From positions 21,497-27,970 of the forward strand of contig NZIY01000014.1 in the NCBI GenBank assembly GCA_002691795.1: a stretch of DNA of 6,474 nt, in the 5' to 3' direction. Position 1 is the stretch's first letter. Every line of letters begins with the position of its first letter. This stretch comes from SAR116 cluster bacterium. GTDB taxonomy: Bacteria > Pseudomonadota > Alphaproteobacteria > Puniceispirillales > Marisalimonadaceae. Shown piece after piece: positions 6,453 through 6,474 of the stretch. The notes beneath the pieces are model-generated. The model did not search any database and was not told the origin of the DNA. It was given only the letters and a program-made list of their open reading frames with translations. Made by a program: the position numbers and the translations under genes.

Positions 6453-6474
6453 AGAAATATTATTATATTTTTGA

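Noticed and set aside
6462..6467. Perfect TATAAT (minus strand) 9 bases before the cupin ATG, a possible -10 box
   Set aside because: The surrounding 22 bases are nearly all A/T, so the hexamer is expected by chance. The -35 region lies outside the window, and the implied transcript would have almost no leader. A leaderless cupin mRNA is possible but unsupported.

Overview
The window is a compact, very AT-rich stretch of bacterial DNA. All coding is on the minus strand, so the genes read from the right end (about 6452) to the left end (about 12). Intergenic gaps run from a 1-base overlap to 21 bases, three of the five genes start with GTG or TTG, and codons favour A/T-ending Lys, Asn and Ile. 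This style suits a streamlined marine alphaproteobacterium, for example a Pelagibacterales (SAR11)-like lineage. That assignment is inference from composition and architecture; the window holds no taxonomic marker.

In transcription order the window has: (1) a small single-domain cupin with a complete 3-His/1-Glu metal site (6452-6066); (2) an HpaB-family (4-hydroxyphenylacetate 3-monooxygenase-like) flavin monooxygenase (6066-4591), whose GTG start overlaps the cupin stop; (3) a crotonase-family enoyl-CoA hydratase with both catalytic glutamates (4569-3790), on a TTG start with a clear Shine-Dalgarno; (4) a xanthine dehydrogenase/CO dehydrogenase-family molybdopterin subunit (3784-839) with a CoxG/SRPBCC domain fused to its C-terminus; (5) a CoxM-like FAD subunit (836-12), 2 bases downstream on a TTG start. 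The 2Fe-2S subunit that normally completes such an enzyme is not present and would have to lie left of base 1 or elsewhere.

The set reads as one operon. It combines a Mo hydroxylase (oxygen from water), a flavin monooxygenase (oxygen from O2), a possible metal dioxygenase and a CoA-thioester hydratase. The simplest interpretation is catabolism of an aromatic or N/O-heteroaromatic compound, at least partly as a CoA thioester. The substrate cannot be read from the sequence. The Mo subunit lacks the Cys-containing loop of true CO dehydrogenases, and a xanthine-orienting Glu appears to be Gln. The HpaB-like protein appears to have two of its substrate-contact positions (Tyr and His) exchanged. 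No transporter, CoA ligase, flavin reductase, regulator, RNA gene, mobile element, CRISPR array or convincing terminator is visible. No non-coding stretch exceeds 22 bases.
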